Position numbers and translations under genes: made by a program. A DNA stretch of 64,000 nucleotides from the NCBI RefSeq assembly GCF_024362695.1, contig NC_065408.1, positions 3,658,001 to 3,722,000 of the forward strand, in the 5' to 3' direction. Within the stretch, counting starts at the first letter, position 1, and every line of letters starts with the position of its first letter. This document shows, piece after piece, positions 22,031 to 34,115 of the stretch. The notes under the pieces are model-generated. The model was not told where the DNA came from. It saw nothing but the letters and a program-made list of their open reading frames with translations, and did not search any database. The stretch is from Pectinophora gossypiella (lineage: Eukaryota; Arthropoda; Insecta; Lepidoptera; Gelechiidae).

Positions 22031-22327
22031 TGAGCCCGGTGGCGAAGCGGTAAACGCGCTCGGTCTGCGATTGTTGAAGTAAAGCAACTTTCGCAAAGGC
22101 CGGTCATAGGATGGGTGACCACAAAAAAAAAGTTTTCATCTCGAGCTCCTCCGTGCTTCGGAAGGCACGTTAAGCCGTTGGTCCCGGCTGCATTAGCAGT
22201 CGTTAATAACCATCAATCTGCACTGGGCCCGCGTGATGGTTCAAGGCCCGATCTCCCTATCCATCCATAGGGAAGGCCCGAGCCCCAGCAGTGGGAACGT
22301 TAATGGGCTGATGTTGATAAAGATGAG
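22031..22327 (+). repeat. Composite tRNA/5S-like SINE, second copy
   Basis: Same order as 7358-7649: tRNA-like start, 5S-like block (taaagcaac and ggatgggtgacca), body, and a degenerate GAT tail. Flanked by a 9-bp duplication AGCATAGAT (22018-22026 and 22328-22336), with four extra bases before the head. Confidence 0.75.
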
Positions 22328-22660
22328 AGCATAGATTAAAAGGTGCGTCATTCGTCTACGCACGTGAATAGATATAAGATCAAGTTTTTACGAAAACAGA
22401 GTCTCTATGAGATGTATGAGTCATAAATACTGAGTGTCTCTTGACAGATTATATGAAACCTCTATCTGATAAGGGGATTGATAACGTGTGATAATGTACA
22501 TGTTTATGTACAGAGATCGGATTTTGTTTTTTTATGACTGTTGATGTTTCTGGTTTTAAGTGTCTTGTAGAAGGTTAAAGTTGTTGTATTTTTACTTGTA
22601 GTAATTTGTCGTCACGCGTCCAATAAATTAATTCTATTCAATGTATTGTCATTATAAAAT

Positions 22661-22986
22661 CATAAACAGCCTATATACGCCCCACTGATAGGCACAGGCC
22701 TCCCCTCAATCAACCGGAGGGGGTATGGAGCGTACTCCACCACGCTACTCCACTGCGGTTTGGTGGAGGTGTTATTACGGCTAATAGCCGGGACCAACGG
22801 CTTAACGTGCCCTCCGAAGCACGGAATCATCTTACTTTTTCAGGCAATCAGGTGATTCAAGCCTGAAAAGTCCTTACCAAACAAAGGACAGTCTCACAAA
22901 GTGATTTCGACAATGTACCCATCGGGAATCGAACCCGGACCTCCAGATCGTGAGCCTAACTCTCTAACCACTAGACCACGGAGGTT
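22661..22986 (-). repeat. tRNA-derived SINE-1, near complete
   Basis: Inverted full-length copy: tail at 22661-22700, tRNA-like head ending at 22986 (cctccgtggtctagtggtta in reverse complement). Very similar to 9363-9701. Confidence 0.8.
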
Positions 22987-23025
22987 GTTAACAATATATT
23001 TTTCAAAATTGTATTATTACATAAT

Positions 23026-23120
23026 ACGGGGTGTATGTAAGTGTCATCGCAACGAAAACTAAGCGGGATGATTCAGCTCATTATTCTGAGTTAATATCAA
23101 GTGGAATTTTCCATCGTAAA
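23026..23120. repeat. Family M MITE, half element
   Basis: One arm only: cggggtgtatgtaagtgtc, gggatgattcagctcattat and gatatcaag-like (aatatcaagtggaattttcc) motifs, preceded by TA. Confidence 0.6.
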
Positions 23121-23194
23121 ATTCTGAAAAACTGTTTATGGTATGTTATATGTCTATAAATGATTTTACTTAAGTATTTTACAAAAGAGTAGTT

Positions 23195-23372
23195 TCATTG
23201 GAGATGTCCTTAGAAAAGGTTTAGTACGATATACTCTGACCCGGCGTGCGTGTATGAAACGATTGATGAATGTGTAGGAAGCAAGAGAAGTGTGTCAGGA
23301 TCGAAGCAAATGGAATTCTATAGTCTCTGCTTACCCCGGTGGGAAATAGGCGTGAGTTTATGTATGTATGTA
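23195..23372 (+). repeat. LINE 3'-end repeat with (TATG) tail
   Basis: Best copy of the family: from ttggagatgtccttagaaaa through gcgtgcgtgtatgaaacgat to the taccccggtgggaaataggc and tatgtatgta tail. Confidence 0.65.
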
Positions 23373-23823
23373 GTTTCAATTTGTTTTTATTTTGAAATTC
23401 CGAAATAATTTTGATAACACGGTCACGAATGGCTCGTGCAGTGTTTCATTTAGTGTTCTGGTCACGCATATTAGGGAAATTACGTGTTAATTAATAACTT
23501 AATTGTTGCCTCTTATCGACTTCCTGGCCTTTCCTAATTTCCTATTATTTGTTTCGTTATTATACTTATTATTTACTTTATATTTAATAATATTTCACTT
23601 TCACTAACGTACGGATTCTTATTAATTATAATAATATAATTTCGCTTTCACTACGGAAATTACTTATTCAAATTATTGTTGGATCCCTTCCGAGGTAGCA
23701 AGAAAATGCTATGCGCTTGATGTTGTTATTTAACATGACTTTTATTTAATGGAACAGACAGAAGAAAAAATAACAACAAAAAGAAAAAAAGAGGACGAAG
23801 GAAGAGGTAGTGAAGGATTTGTG

Positions 23824-24045
23824 AGGGCCCCGATACCGACCCCGCCGGCGTGGTCGACGATTTCCCTCATTTAGCGCTTATCGCTATCGACCCACTAGGG
23901 TCGATTAATTCTTTCAAATATTTTTCCTCTCAGACGACGCCCTGAGCCGAGGTTCGCGCCAAACTGGGCACCCTCAGGCCTGTTGTCCGGCCAAGTAGTT
24001 AATGCCATCTGCGGCAAATCTACAATAAGTCACGTCAAAAAAAAA
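23824..24045 (+). mobile_element. Family G poly-A retroposon with 12-bp TSD
   Basis: Sense copy ending tctacaataagtcacgtc and a run of nine A (24037-24045). It is flanked by a perfect 12-bp duplication GAAGGATTTGTG (23812-23823 and 24046-24057). Its 5' end lies inside the longer sequence seen at 59828-60200, so it is 5'-truncated. Poly-A, truncation and TSD together are the signature of LINE-type target-primed insertion. Confidence 0.85.
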
Positions 24046-24517
24046 GAAGGATTTGTGCCATGTTAATGGCAATGGGCTCGCCCCCTATTACACTTGATTT
24101 AAACATTAAACATAGCTGGCGAGAAGTGGGTGTATTATACATCTCTGCCTACCCCCTCAGGGATACAGGCGTGATGCTATGAAAATAAATGTTGCAGAAA
24201 AGAAAGCTTTATAACTACTTTAAAACTAAAATAATGAAGTAACTTGTTTTAAGACATTTGTTTGTCCCTACCGGAACATTTTATTCAAAATGCGCATTAA
24301 TATTCGCTATCATTAAATAATTTTGTTTACCTATTACTATTGCCAAAACGCATGTAAACCGGTAGCTACTTCGACTAGTTATCTTGTTAGATAAGACATT
24401 AAAAATGTCATTTACTTCACTAAAATAAAATAAAATTAAATATTCCAATAAAACTAGATATAAGAACGCATTAATGACGATACTTTTTGTCACAATTTTC
24501 GGTCATCTAACTTAATA

Positions 24518-24870
24518 ACGACCTCTGTGGTCTAGTAATAGGCTAGTTTCCAACTAGTCAAATCAGTTACTTTTTACTAAACGTCAAAGCATGACATTAC
24601 TCTGGAATTTGTATGAAAAAAGCACACTGTGACGTCATAGAAAAACGTGATAAACTGTCGGATTACGTTTTTCTTGATTAAAATTCACAATTAAATTAAA
24701 TAGAAAAAAAGAGTTTTAGATCTATTTTTATTTAGTAATCGAAATTTCGTAATTTATCTTGAACCTAGTACACGATCCGAGGTTCTGGCTTCGAATCCTG
24801 GTGGGGACATATCACAAACATCACTTTGTGATCCCTAGTTTGATTAGGAAATTAAAAGCTGATGATCAGC
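24518..24870 (+). repeat. SINE-2 interrupted by a family D element
   Basis: The head starts at 24518 (cgacctctgtggtctagta), stops at 24536, and resumes at 24769 with acgatccgaggttctggctt and the SINE-2 body (cactttgtgatccctagttt). The D element at 24537-24768 sits between, with about 16 bp of head missing. Confidence 0.7.
24537..24768 (+). mobile_element. Family D element inside a SINE head
   Basis: Full-length copy with TGACGTCA core near 24632. The bases ctagta flank both sides (24532-24537 and 24765-24770), which may be a target duplication or shared terminal sequence. Confidence 0.7.
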
Positions 24871-24884
24871 CTTCAAATGAAAAA

Positions 24885-25165
24885 GTGCTGGAAAGAGTTG
24901 AAGAAAAGAGAACCATATTGAAGACTATAGAGAACCGGAGAGGAAATATGATTGGCCACCTGATACGACATGATTAATTTATAACAAACATTATAGAAGG
25001 AAAAATTTAAGGGAAGAGAGGAAGGGGTAGACCTAGGATAACATTTATGAAACAAATAAAAGAGAAGGTGCAGGTCGTGTCGTATCGGGAGGTGAAGGTT
25101 TTGGCGGGAAGAAGAGAGGAATGGCGGTTACTCCACCGACAAGAGCGCAGCTCTTAAATAGAGAG
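24885..25165 (+). pseudogene. LINE polyprotein C-terminal remnant
   Basis: Frames read ENRRGNMIGHLIRHD, then after a stop GKRGRGRPRITFMKQIKEKV, VVSYREVKVLAGRREEWR and LLHRQERSS before a stop. These are the conserved C-terminal blocks of a non-LTR polyprotein. In-frame stops mark it as dead. Related relics: 57865-58075, 56125-56345, 45595-45705. Confidence 0.75.
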
Positions 25166-26349
25166 AGAGATCAGCCTTACGAAAGTGGGCTATTTCGTGC
25201 TTCGGAGGGCACTATTTAGGTCCTCAGGAAGATGTATTCATCAGGGAGCTATGGCATATCAATACTACTGATGAACTTGACTGATGAGGTCGGTCATTGT
25301 CCTTGCAACCCGCATGAGAGAAGTAGCGCTAACTTTGACAAAATAAATTATTACGGAAGACTTTACATATTGAAATTGAACAGCAACGAAAATGTACTAA
25401 AGACTTACCAGCATGGTCTTGCGATCTTAGCTTGACCCTCAAATGGGCAAAAGAAAAAAAAAAGTAGCGCTAACGATACTTTTTGTGTCACTTTTTCGTC
25501 ATCTAAATTGACGATGTAATTTTGTGATTTTATGGCAAAAAGCGCATGTTTCGGCCGTGGCTACGCACGGTTACCATGATTGATGACACAGATACCTCTG
25601 GGACACCTCCAAAGTCCAAAGATAGACTGCAAAGTTCATTGACCCCTCAAAATATGAAGGGCGAAACGCGTGACTTTTGATGATTTTTCTGCCGATTGTT
25701 TTTTGTTTCTGACCAAGGCTCTGATGGTATCGTTAGTGAAAAAACGTTTCGTGCGTTCGATTACAATCTATAAAACTAGCGAGTACTTTGTTGACAAAAG
25801 ATTCGCAAATAATTGAGTAATCAGAAAATGAAAAAGTATTTATAGTTATTTTTTTCTACGACTAAGCACGTGTTTTATTTTTAAATTGTTATTGCAGAAG
25901 ATATTGTCATACCTAATATGCAAAGGAAAAAAGTTATTTAAATCCAATTTAGGCGACAGGATTCGCTTTAATTCCAATTAATCGCAGTTACACGGATTCC
26001 GTGAACAGTAGTTTTGAACTCACGATCCGGAGTTCCCGGGTTCGAATCCCTCATCTACGATAAGAAGTAACTTGTGCGGCAATCAATTTAAAATAGATTT
26101 TTGTGTATGTTATTCTATATGTTGTATTTTTTTTTGCATTGAACCATATCATCTTAATGTACTTTATAACAACATAATAATATCAATGCTGAAAAAGTAC
26201 GTTTTTCTAAAATTCCTTGTTAAACGCAAAAAATATCTCTCCCGGGCTTGTCCCATTGCCAGTTTCAGTTTAACTTACAGATATTTACATACTTTTTCTG
26301 TATCAGATGCTAAATTAAAGTATGTTAAGCAAGAATTTAAATAATAACA
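25166..26349. other. Non-coding DNA with minor SINE pieces
   Basis: Mostly unrecognised AT-rich sequence. A SINE-head-like B-box piece (cccgggttcgaatccctc) is at 26034-26051. Confidence 0.4.
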
Positions 26350-26600
26350 AAAAAATACTTTGTGACCCCTAGTTTGGTTAGGGCATTGCGGGCTCATCAT
26401 TCGATTGTCCGAAAGCATGATGATCCGTGCTGCAGAAGCCACGTTAAGTATTCGGTCCCGGCCACTATTTACTTAAGTAAGTATTGCAGGCGTTAAATGA
26501 GCCATGTCAGGGGCCTTTGACAGCCCAATAGTAACTCTGACAACAGGGTTGATCAGGTCGGATTAAACTCACAACACGAGAGAAGACAGCAGTCACCTTG
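26350..26600 (+). repeat. SINE-2, 5'-truncated
   Basis: From ctttgtgacccctagtttgg to ctcacaac and agagaagac. The tRNA-like head is missing; body substitutions are common. Confidence 0.65.
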
Positions 26601-26627
26601 AACCCACTATAGCATTAAACACACGCT

Positions 26628-26950
26628 GTTACAGCCTCCATGGTCTAGTGGTTAGAGCGTAGGGTTCACGACTTGGAGGTCCGGGTTCGATTCCCGATGG
26701 GGACATTGTCGAAATCACTTCGTGAGACTGTCCTTTGTTTGGTAAGGACATTGCAGGCTTGAATCATTTGATTTTCCGAAAATGTAAGATGATTCCATGC
26801 TTCGGAAGGCACGCTAAGCCGTTGGTCCTGGGTTACTAGCCCAAACACCTCCACCAACCCGCAGTGGAGCAGCGTGGTGGAGTATGCTCCATACCTCCTC
26901 CAGTTGATTAAGCCCTGTGCCCAGCAGTGGGACGTGTATAGGCTTTTTAT
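26628..26950 (+). repeat. tRNA-derived SINE-1, complete
   Basis: Head gcctccatggtctagtggtt with a good B-box (gggttcgattccc), body, and tail gcccagcagtgggacgtgta. The minus-strand frame over it is noise. Confidence 0.8.
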
Positions 26951-29940
26951 GTTTATGTAACAAACCATAATGCGTGACAGTTAGCTATACCTAATGCGTG
27001 TTTGACAACATAGTGTATGCATATTATGTATGTATGATGTGAGTGTGAGTCAAGATATGAGGAGAGTGCATCAAAACAGGCCATCAGGCGACCTTCGCAA
27101 CACAATAGAACACGGCTGGAGATTACTGGCTGATTTCCTTTTGCATATCAACTGCTATTAACTTAAGGAAATGGTGTAACCTTTTAAGAAGCTTTTGTGT
27201 ACGTGAACCGGGTGGATTTCTTAGGGTTTATTAATAGCTGTATAACATATAGCTTTATTGTAATGGATATGAGAGTCTGGTAAACAGTTTGTAAGGTCAA
27301 AAGGACGCGCATTTACGGTGTACGTTGAAAGAAAGTATCGCAAAGAATCGGAGCTGTGTTCTGATAACTTTGTGGCTCTGCTCAGTCCATTAGTAATAAC
27401 GGGCATGAGATCGTATATGGAATATGTTGTTAATGAACCGAAAGTTCGAGCAGAACTTTATAAACTTAACTATATTTTATATACGAAGTGCGAGTAATAT
27501 ATATGTGTGATAAAGTCCCTGAAACATTAAGACTGTTGTGGATGACATAATCAGCTAGGAATGCAGCTAAAATTCACTTTCCACATTCTTCCATATGTAT
27601 TTTTTATGGCCACGTTACGTAACGATAAGACACAGTCTATCAAAGGAATAGTAAGTTACGAACAAGTATGAAATTTCATTACTCTGCCGTTCATTCACAT
27701 TTCATACCACTCCGAGATTACTCACAGCTTATAAAACATAAATACGAAACAAAAGGAACAAACATTTCTTTATTAACAGTCTGACAACAAAATTCTTCAG
27801 CACCATTCCATCATGTATGATTATAGTGATGTCAATGGAAAAAAATGTTAAAATCACTTGTGTTAATAGTACAATTGTATGGACTGTGACAAATTGTTTT
27901 AGTCACAATTGGCGATTTTGAGTAGAAGTGTACCTACTTAGTGTTGTGCTATTACGCATTTAGCGTGATAGTTTATCACCTGTTTTATTTGCTTTTAATT
28001 TATTTTTATTTATTGTATTCATATTTTGGCGTAATCGCAAACACAAGGCTGTTCTTAGTGGTCTGGATTATGAATATTCTTTTTTACGGAAAAATTAAAC
28101 AAAAATATTAACTCAATTTTCTTGTGGTTCAAATTTATTTTTCTGCCTACCTGATTGTATAAGTGTGTACAGTAATTCATTTTAAGTAGGTACCTGTTAA
28201 GAATTAATTAAATATCCTGTTCGAACTATGTGCAGAATATTAAATAAAATTATTTCCTATTATAATTGTATGTGCCAAATAAACATTTTACAATACGACA
28301 AACATACCTATTTAGCTAGCTGATTAATTCCAACATTAATAGTCAACCCAAATCTATTATCACAACGCATTGTGAGCTTAAATAGGACAAACAGGACTGA
28401 GGTCATTACCAAGGTCAGGAAAACCAAATGGTTACTCATGCGGTAATGAATGGCAGGGTAATTTGTGGTTTTGTTGTCATTTGGGATAGTACACTCAGCC
28501 GGTGACTGTTCGTAAACTGATTGGCAATAGAGGTCTTTTTATAAAAAGCATTGATTTACCGTTGGCTTTTATATTGAAATAACTTATAGAACCTGTTTTG
28601 GCAAAAACAAAAAAAAACTTTTATAAAAAAAGCATGCTATTCAACATCATCATCTCAATAAATTAATGAAAATAAATAAGAAATTGGGCTTGTTTTACTA
28701 TGTTAATCAAAAACAAGTTTATATTAAGCTTTACTACTAAACAAACAAGGTGTAAAATGCATCTCATCAATGATTTATGTTATTTAACACCAAACAGGAA
28801 ATGTGAAATGTAGACCGAATTACTCAATTTGAAAATGTATACCTGTTTACTTACATTCCATTTTAGTGTAATTTCTCAAATCAAACCATTCGTTATAATT
28901 CTTATAATGCCTGAGTCGTGCATATTTGAAATATTATGGGATCATCAAAACTGTATGGATCTTATTCCATTTATGTGGTTCTGTTTATTAAGTATCTGAT
29001 ATAGTAGTGGTCAAATTTGATTTTTAATTTTCTAACACTATCAAACCACATAAAAATTACTCTAAAAACAAACCATTTTTCAAATAAACATGTAAATCTA
29101 TGGCACGGTGCCTATTACTATGATAATCAAAGAAATGGCAAGTACGTTGATTTGCAGCCAAATAAAAGAATGTGTTGACGAGCCAAATACGATGACAATC
29201 TTAATGCGAATTATTTAAGGAATTGTAATGATGCAATATTTTGTGTTTACACCTGAACAACATTGCGACAAGAGACTTAAGAGATTGATTAATTAAATCT
29301 ATTTAAACAGTAGAGTGCAGTATATTTCTCAACTAAGACTTCTTGGCATGACTTTGGTATAAACTTTTTATCACAATTTATGTGTAAACATATTTATAAA
29401 CACTGATGATAGTGGTGTTACGTGAACACATTTGCGATGGAGGCATATTTGTTGAGTAGGTAGTACATTTAATTGGATTTGCTTTCATATTACAAAATAT
29501 TAGGCAAGTACTTTCATTATTTAATCCTGATATTTATCTATGATTTAAAAATAGAACTTCCATATTTAACAGTTGTGGAAAAAAATATATGATAAAGATC
29601 TTTTACTAATACAATAAAGGAAGTAGGTAAAAAAAAACCTTTGCAAATCTACAGTACAATCTTTTAATTAGAAATTAAACTTTGCAATTTATTTATCGTA
29701 ATCAATTTATCAAAAGGTATTTACAGCTTTGATATCAAGTAAGAAACGTCATCAAGCATGTAAAATGGATTATCAATACTGTATAATCAGTATATAAAAT
29801 GATTATGATCTTTATAATTTTTTATAATTCTTAGAAGTAGGTAGTAATTAATTAAGTGGTAAATAATTTTAAGGAAACTATGGCCGTATTTTTATCCATT
29901 GTAAATTAATACTTCTACCATTATTGACACCGTATTCTTA
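26951..29940. other. Low-repeat AT-rich DNA, probable kinase intron
   Basis: Almost no copy of the window's repeat families occurs in these 3 kb, unlike the flanks. It lies immediately downstream (minus strand) of the splice donor at 30006, so it is inferred to be the start of intron 1 of the TESK-type gene. No further kinase exon was recognised. Confidence 0.5.
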
Positions 29941-30006
29941 TTAGCTATGAAATTCCAGCATGTGTTTATTTGTAAACAAACAAGTGTAATGAAAATGTCC
30001 ACTTAC

Positions 30007-30381
30007 TTTGAAAACTTCAGAGAAGAATCCAGAGCCAATCTTCTCCAGCACAAAGTCATCGAAGGGGTAGAGGGCTGCAACGGCTGTCCGAAGAGCCTTG
30101 CACGAGGAGCCCGTGACCCGGCGATCCCCATGCCCCTCCCCCTCACTGACACTCGACTCCTTATCACACTCATCATCACAACACACCGCACGCTTCGTCC
30201 TGTCCCGTCCTCCACCGTTCTCCTGGAAGCGACGCCCCACCTTCGAGTGAGGCCCCCTTACGAACCTCCCGGCCTTAGCGTTCTCATCCAAGTTCGTAAA
30301 ACTCTCCGCTATCTTCAGCACCTTCGTAGGCTTCCGCCGCTCGAACCTGCTCTTCCCCGTCTCCAAATACTCGTCTTGCAT
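30007..30381 (-). CDS. TESK/center divider-type kinase, first coding exon
   Basis: 125 codons. The N-terminal 90 or so residues are basic and low in recognisable structure. From about residue 91 the segment ALRTAVAALYPFDDFVLEKI leads into IGSGFFSEVFK, the glycine-rich ATP loop. The spelling IGxGFFSEV is diagnostic of testis-specific/TESK kinases (dual-specificity, LIMK-related, cofilin-pathway kinases; Drosophila homologue center divider), not of LIMK itself. The ATG at 30379-30381 is supported by an in-frame TGA 12 nt upstream. The exon ends phase 0 at AAA before GTAAGT (30006-30001). The rest of the kinase domain must come from exons not recognised here. In the same orientation as the secreted-protein gene upstream. 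Confidence 0.85.
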
Positions 30382-30860
30382 TATAGCTGATGGTCAACCT
30401 ATCCCGCTTCCAACATAGTGCTTCAAGTGTCCTCGAAGCTACTACAAATACAAAGTAGCATTTCACATCCGCGGCACTATCTAACTGGCGGTACTTGAAA
30501 GTATGCGAAATAACATTATAATCACAAAAACGAAGTCGATTTTTGCGACTGTCACTTTCACATATTTGTACACATCCCCGTGTTTATCGTGAATATTTGC
30601 AGTTTATTTCTATTTGTACTGAACACTGGAGTTTGTATACCCGATTTATAAGTTATGCGGTAATTATTCTTTCAGATAAACATTCCAATTGACCGACGAC
30701 GCGCATTCAAGCAAGCAAAGTAAAGGAAGCAAAAGCAAGCGAGAAACACACACCTACAACAACTGACATGACACTGACAGCGCGATGATGGCAGCACTGT
30801 CACGAGATTTATGCTGATGTTGGTAGCATTGCGTTATGGTCGCGTTCGGTGAAAATATTC
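30382..30860 (-). promoter_or_regulatory. Probable 5' UTR and promoter of the kinase gene
   Basis: Sequence directly upstream of the kinase start codon, richer in CpG near 30690-30850 than its surroundings and free of the repeats found elsewhere. No TATA box is evident. Transcription start position is not determinable from sequence alone. Confidence 0.35.
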
Positions 30861-31576
30861 GGTTAACATCGGTTTTCTGATAACGTTATTTAAAAAATAT
30901 TTAACCGTTACTATCTAAGCTACGAATGTGTGAACGCGGCATATATAATGCTAAGTATTGCGCGGAATTTGAATTTGTTTAGGTTGCGTCTTGTAACTAT
31001 GTCTGTGTGTAAGTGATCTGAATAAAAACCAAGGGATATTTATTTTTGCTGTTTATTTTATAATCCATGCTGACGACTATGTACTTACAACTAATTTTAA
31101 ATGTACTATATCACACAATTGAAACATAACGATTTCTTACACCTCTTGAAAAATTACCGTATGTTGTTGATAAGATATTTTTTCATGAGGTTTCTATCTC
31201 CTTGTTCCAATAAATTATAGTCGATCGACATTGTTGCAATATTGTACCATTTATCTGAAACATTCCACGCAATTAGTTTTTTTGTTGCGAACTCGGTAGT
31301 AAACTAATTGAGACAAATAAGTAGTATGTAGATTTAGTATGGCCAAGTAGTACCTACTTAATATTTTTACAGACGGACATATACCTGCATGATATACTTC
31401 ACGTTCGTCATTCAAACCAGACTAGGCAGGGGCACAAATTATGGCCAAAGGAAACTTCCTCAGATGGATTATGATGATCTGATACTAAGGTGATAGATTA
31501 CAGATAGATAACCATGTTAGTGACGGTATAACATTATTGCAAACTTTAAAAAATATATTAACCGCAAGTAATTTAG
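30861..31576. other. Intergenic DNA
   Basis: Lies between the kinase 5' end and the next upstream gene's 3' end. Nothing recognised. Confidence 0.4.
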
Positions 31577-31791
31577 ATTTCTCATCAAAAAATCAAAACA
31601 TCTCGCAAGCTCTCCAGCGCAAGTAATCCCTATGAAAGTGAGAAAAAAGGATTATCAGAAAAATATTAAGTAAATTCTACGGTTGATAGTTCTTAATATT
31701 AATGTTCCAAATTTAAATATTATAAATAGAGTTGTGTTTTGTTGAACAGAAACTCGGAAGTGTGTCTTTTGTTTATTTTTGATGAAAAATA
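31577..31791 (-). repeat. Degraded Tc1-like relic (internally deleted)
   Basis: The left edge (ttctcatcaaaaaatcaaaa, then ggattatcagaaaaat near 31650) matches the inverted 3' end of the complete element at 16666-18304. The right edge (cggaagtgtgtctttt, then tttttgatga) matches its inverted 5' end. The whole transposase region is gone, leaving about 215 bp. It is diverged enough to be an old MITE-like derivative of a related element. Confidence 0.65.
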
Positions 31792-33389
31792 TAGGAGGAG
31801 CTACCTGGCCGGAAATTATAATTAAAATGTTGGTACATTTCTACAGTACCTATTTTTTTCTGTGGAGTACTTCTGCTCCTAGCAGTAAGCATTTTTGTTG
31901 TATGATTAATCTCGAAGAAAGGTTCAGATCAAATTATTTTTCTATATCTTACGGGGTTTACCTCATTTATCTTGAGGCTCTTGATTCTAGTTTTTTTACT
32001 CACAAAGTTAATTTATTTTTGATTGGTAGCAATTCGCTGGAGATCGTAAAATGTAGCCAGTTAAAGGGGAGGCCTTTGACACAAGGGACTACTGCGGACC
32101 ACTATTGGCTAGTAAGATAAGATTTTTTTAGTACTTAAGTATTTTCTCGTTGTTTAGTTGACGGCAACAATGAACAGACCAAAACTATAATCTCTCTGTC
32201 ACAATTATAAAATAACAACGCTAGCATCATTATTCACAAATGTCTACTAACTATTAAAAATTTAACGCTCAATAGCTATAAATACAAATATATTATTGCT
32301 GTCGCGATTTTTATTATCTAAAATTAACCTTAACTACTTATACATTGATCTCAAAATGAGTATTCGTTCTTTCACTTATCTAAATTTAATCTTAACTATG
32401 TCTTACCTATATTAGTATTGCTTGATTGAGGAAAACATTGCTTTCCTTGGAAAAGTTGTAACAAATACAATAAGTTATTACTATAAGCGACCATCAAATG
32501 GTGCAGTAACAAACATCTATCGTCGTTTGGAAGAAAACTGTACAAATGATCTTCAAAATGTCCCAATTAATTAAGCTTTTAACACGTAAAGAAACCCAAA
32601 ATATACACATGTAACTAAATAATGTAAACTACTTACAAATAAAATTATAATTATAAATGTTAGATTTGAACAAATTATTTTAGTAGGTATAAGAAAACTT
32701 AAGTTAACGCTAAATTATTCTAACTACAGCATAACCATGTTAAAAATAGTTTTGTACATTTCTAAGCTTCTCGAGTGATAGTTTACAGTGCAGTCATATA
32801 GTTGTCAAAATTTAATGTAAGTAGTAAGTTTACATTAAAACTTTGCACATTAATGATGGCACTGTAAAGTGCAATAAACTAATTTGTAGTAATGATATTG
32901 TTCGATAGAAAACGCTAAATCGCTAATAACAAATGTATAGAATATGTACCAACTTGAGTTAGAATTTAAGAGTACAGTCTTCAAAGCCGAGTTATAAGTA
33001 TTTATGTCTAATTTCCAAGTCTGTGTTGCGTCTGTGCGTAAAATTGCTATTTGAAATCTTAAAGGAAACGTCGAAAGAAACGTGCTGTGCTAAAAACTTT
33101 AAACAACTCTGTAGATTTAACACGCAAACAATATTTTCTTGCTGTAATGTACTTGACTTTATACATAGATACTATGACTACATGTAGATAGTTTAGAACC
33201 TCTATAAAGTGTTGCAACAAGAAACAATTTCACAACCATTCGCATCAACTCTGTCAATCTTTCTACGCGCTTATGTTGACCGAGACATAGGCCAAAGTCA
33301 CCATTACAGTTACGTATAGATAATTATTTAGGATTGAAGAGTGGCTTCATACGAAGCTTTATACGTTACAGAGGCGGCAATTATCTTGC
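31792..33389. other. Single-copy-looking intergenic DNA
   Basis: AT-rich, with no window repeat and no exon-like frame. An open 113-codon plus-strand frame starting at 31779 has no recognisable domain and is treated as chance. Confidence 0.4.
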
Positions 33390-33585
33390 CGCCGCCGTAG
33401 TCGACGATTTCCCTCATCATACCCCTCAAAATTCTTTCAGACGACGCCCTAAGCTGAGGTTTGCGCCCAACTGGGCACCCTCAGGCTTGTTGTCTTAAAT
33501 TTTGTACCCAGTGAGAGCCCTCAACGCTCATTTGTCCGGCCAATTAGGTAAAGCCAATTGCGGCAAATCTACATTTCATATTTCG
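33390..33585 (+). repeat. Family G retroposon, sense, deleted
   Basis: Carries gtcgacgatttccctcat, aactgggcaccctcagg and ggcaaatctaca, with an internal deletion near 33420-33440 and no poly-A left. Confidence 0.65.
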
Positions 33586-34115
33586 TATGACGCCACTCTT
33601 GTTTAGGAAAGGGGGTTGAGCTCCAAACTCTAACAGTCACTGCATATTTGTCGAATATAATTACAAACATAATGGAAAGATACACAAAAGGTTTTTCTTA
33701 ATATTTCTTTTGCTAACGGTTTTTTGTAGATGAAAAATCGAGTTGAAAATTATAGCACAATCGGGCGTTTATTTTCACACTTTTATTTTATATTTCACTT
33801 TAATGTGCTATTATTTTCAATGAGTGACTTTCCAGGCTTCGTTTACCAAAAACAATATAGATGGCGTTGTATTTTCTCATTACTCTGGTAAGTACATAAT
33901 TATTCCAAAATACAATGTAATGGCAAACAAAAGCATGATTGTATTATTATAATAATAATTGTTGCTTGATATTTGGTTCACATTATGTATAGAAGTATGT
34001 TGCATCCCATATTGCTTTTCTTTATTTTGAACAGAATCATAATGGGTGGAAGATGCAATTGTGCCTGGGTGTAATATTCATTTATGGGTACCCAAAATAA
34101 AAGATAAAAGATAGT

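Noticed and set aside
29947..30390. 147-codon plus-strand ORF
   Set aside because: Antisense shadow of the kinase first exon.
31779..32120. 113-codon plus-strand ORF
   Set aside because: Starts inside a Tc1-like relic, has no recognised domain and no exon signals.
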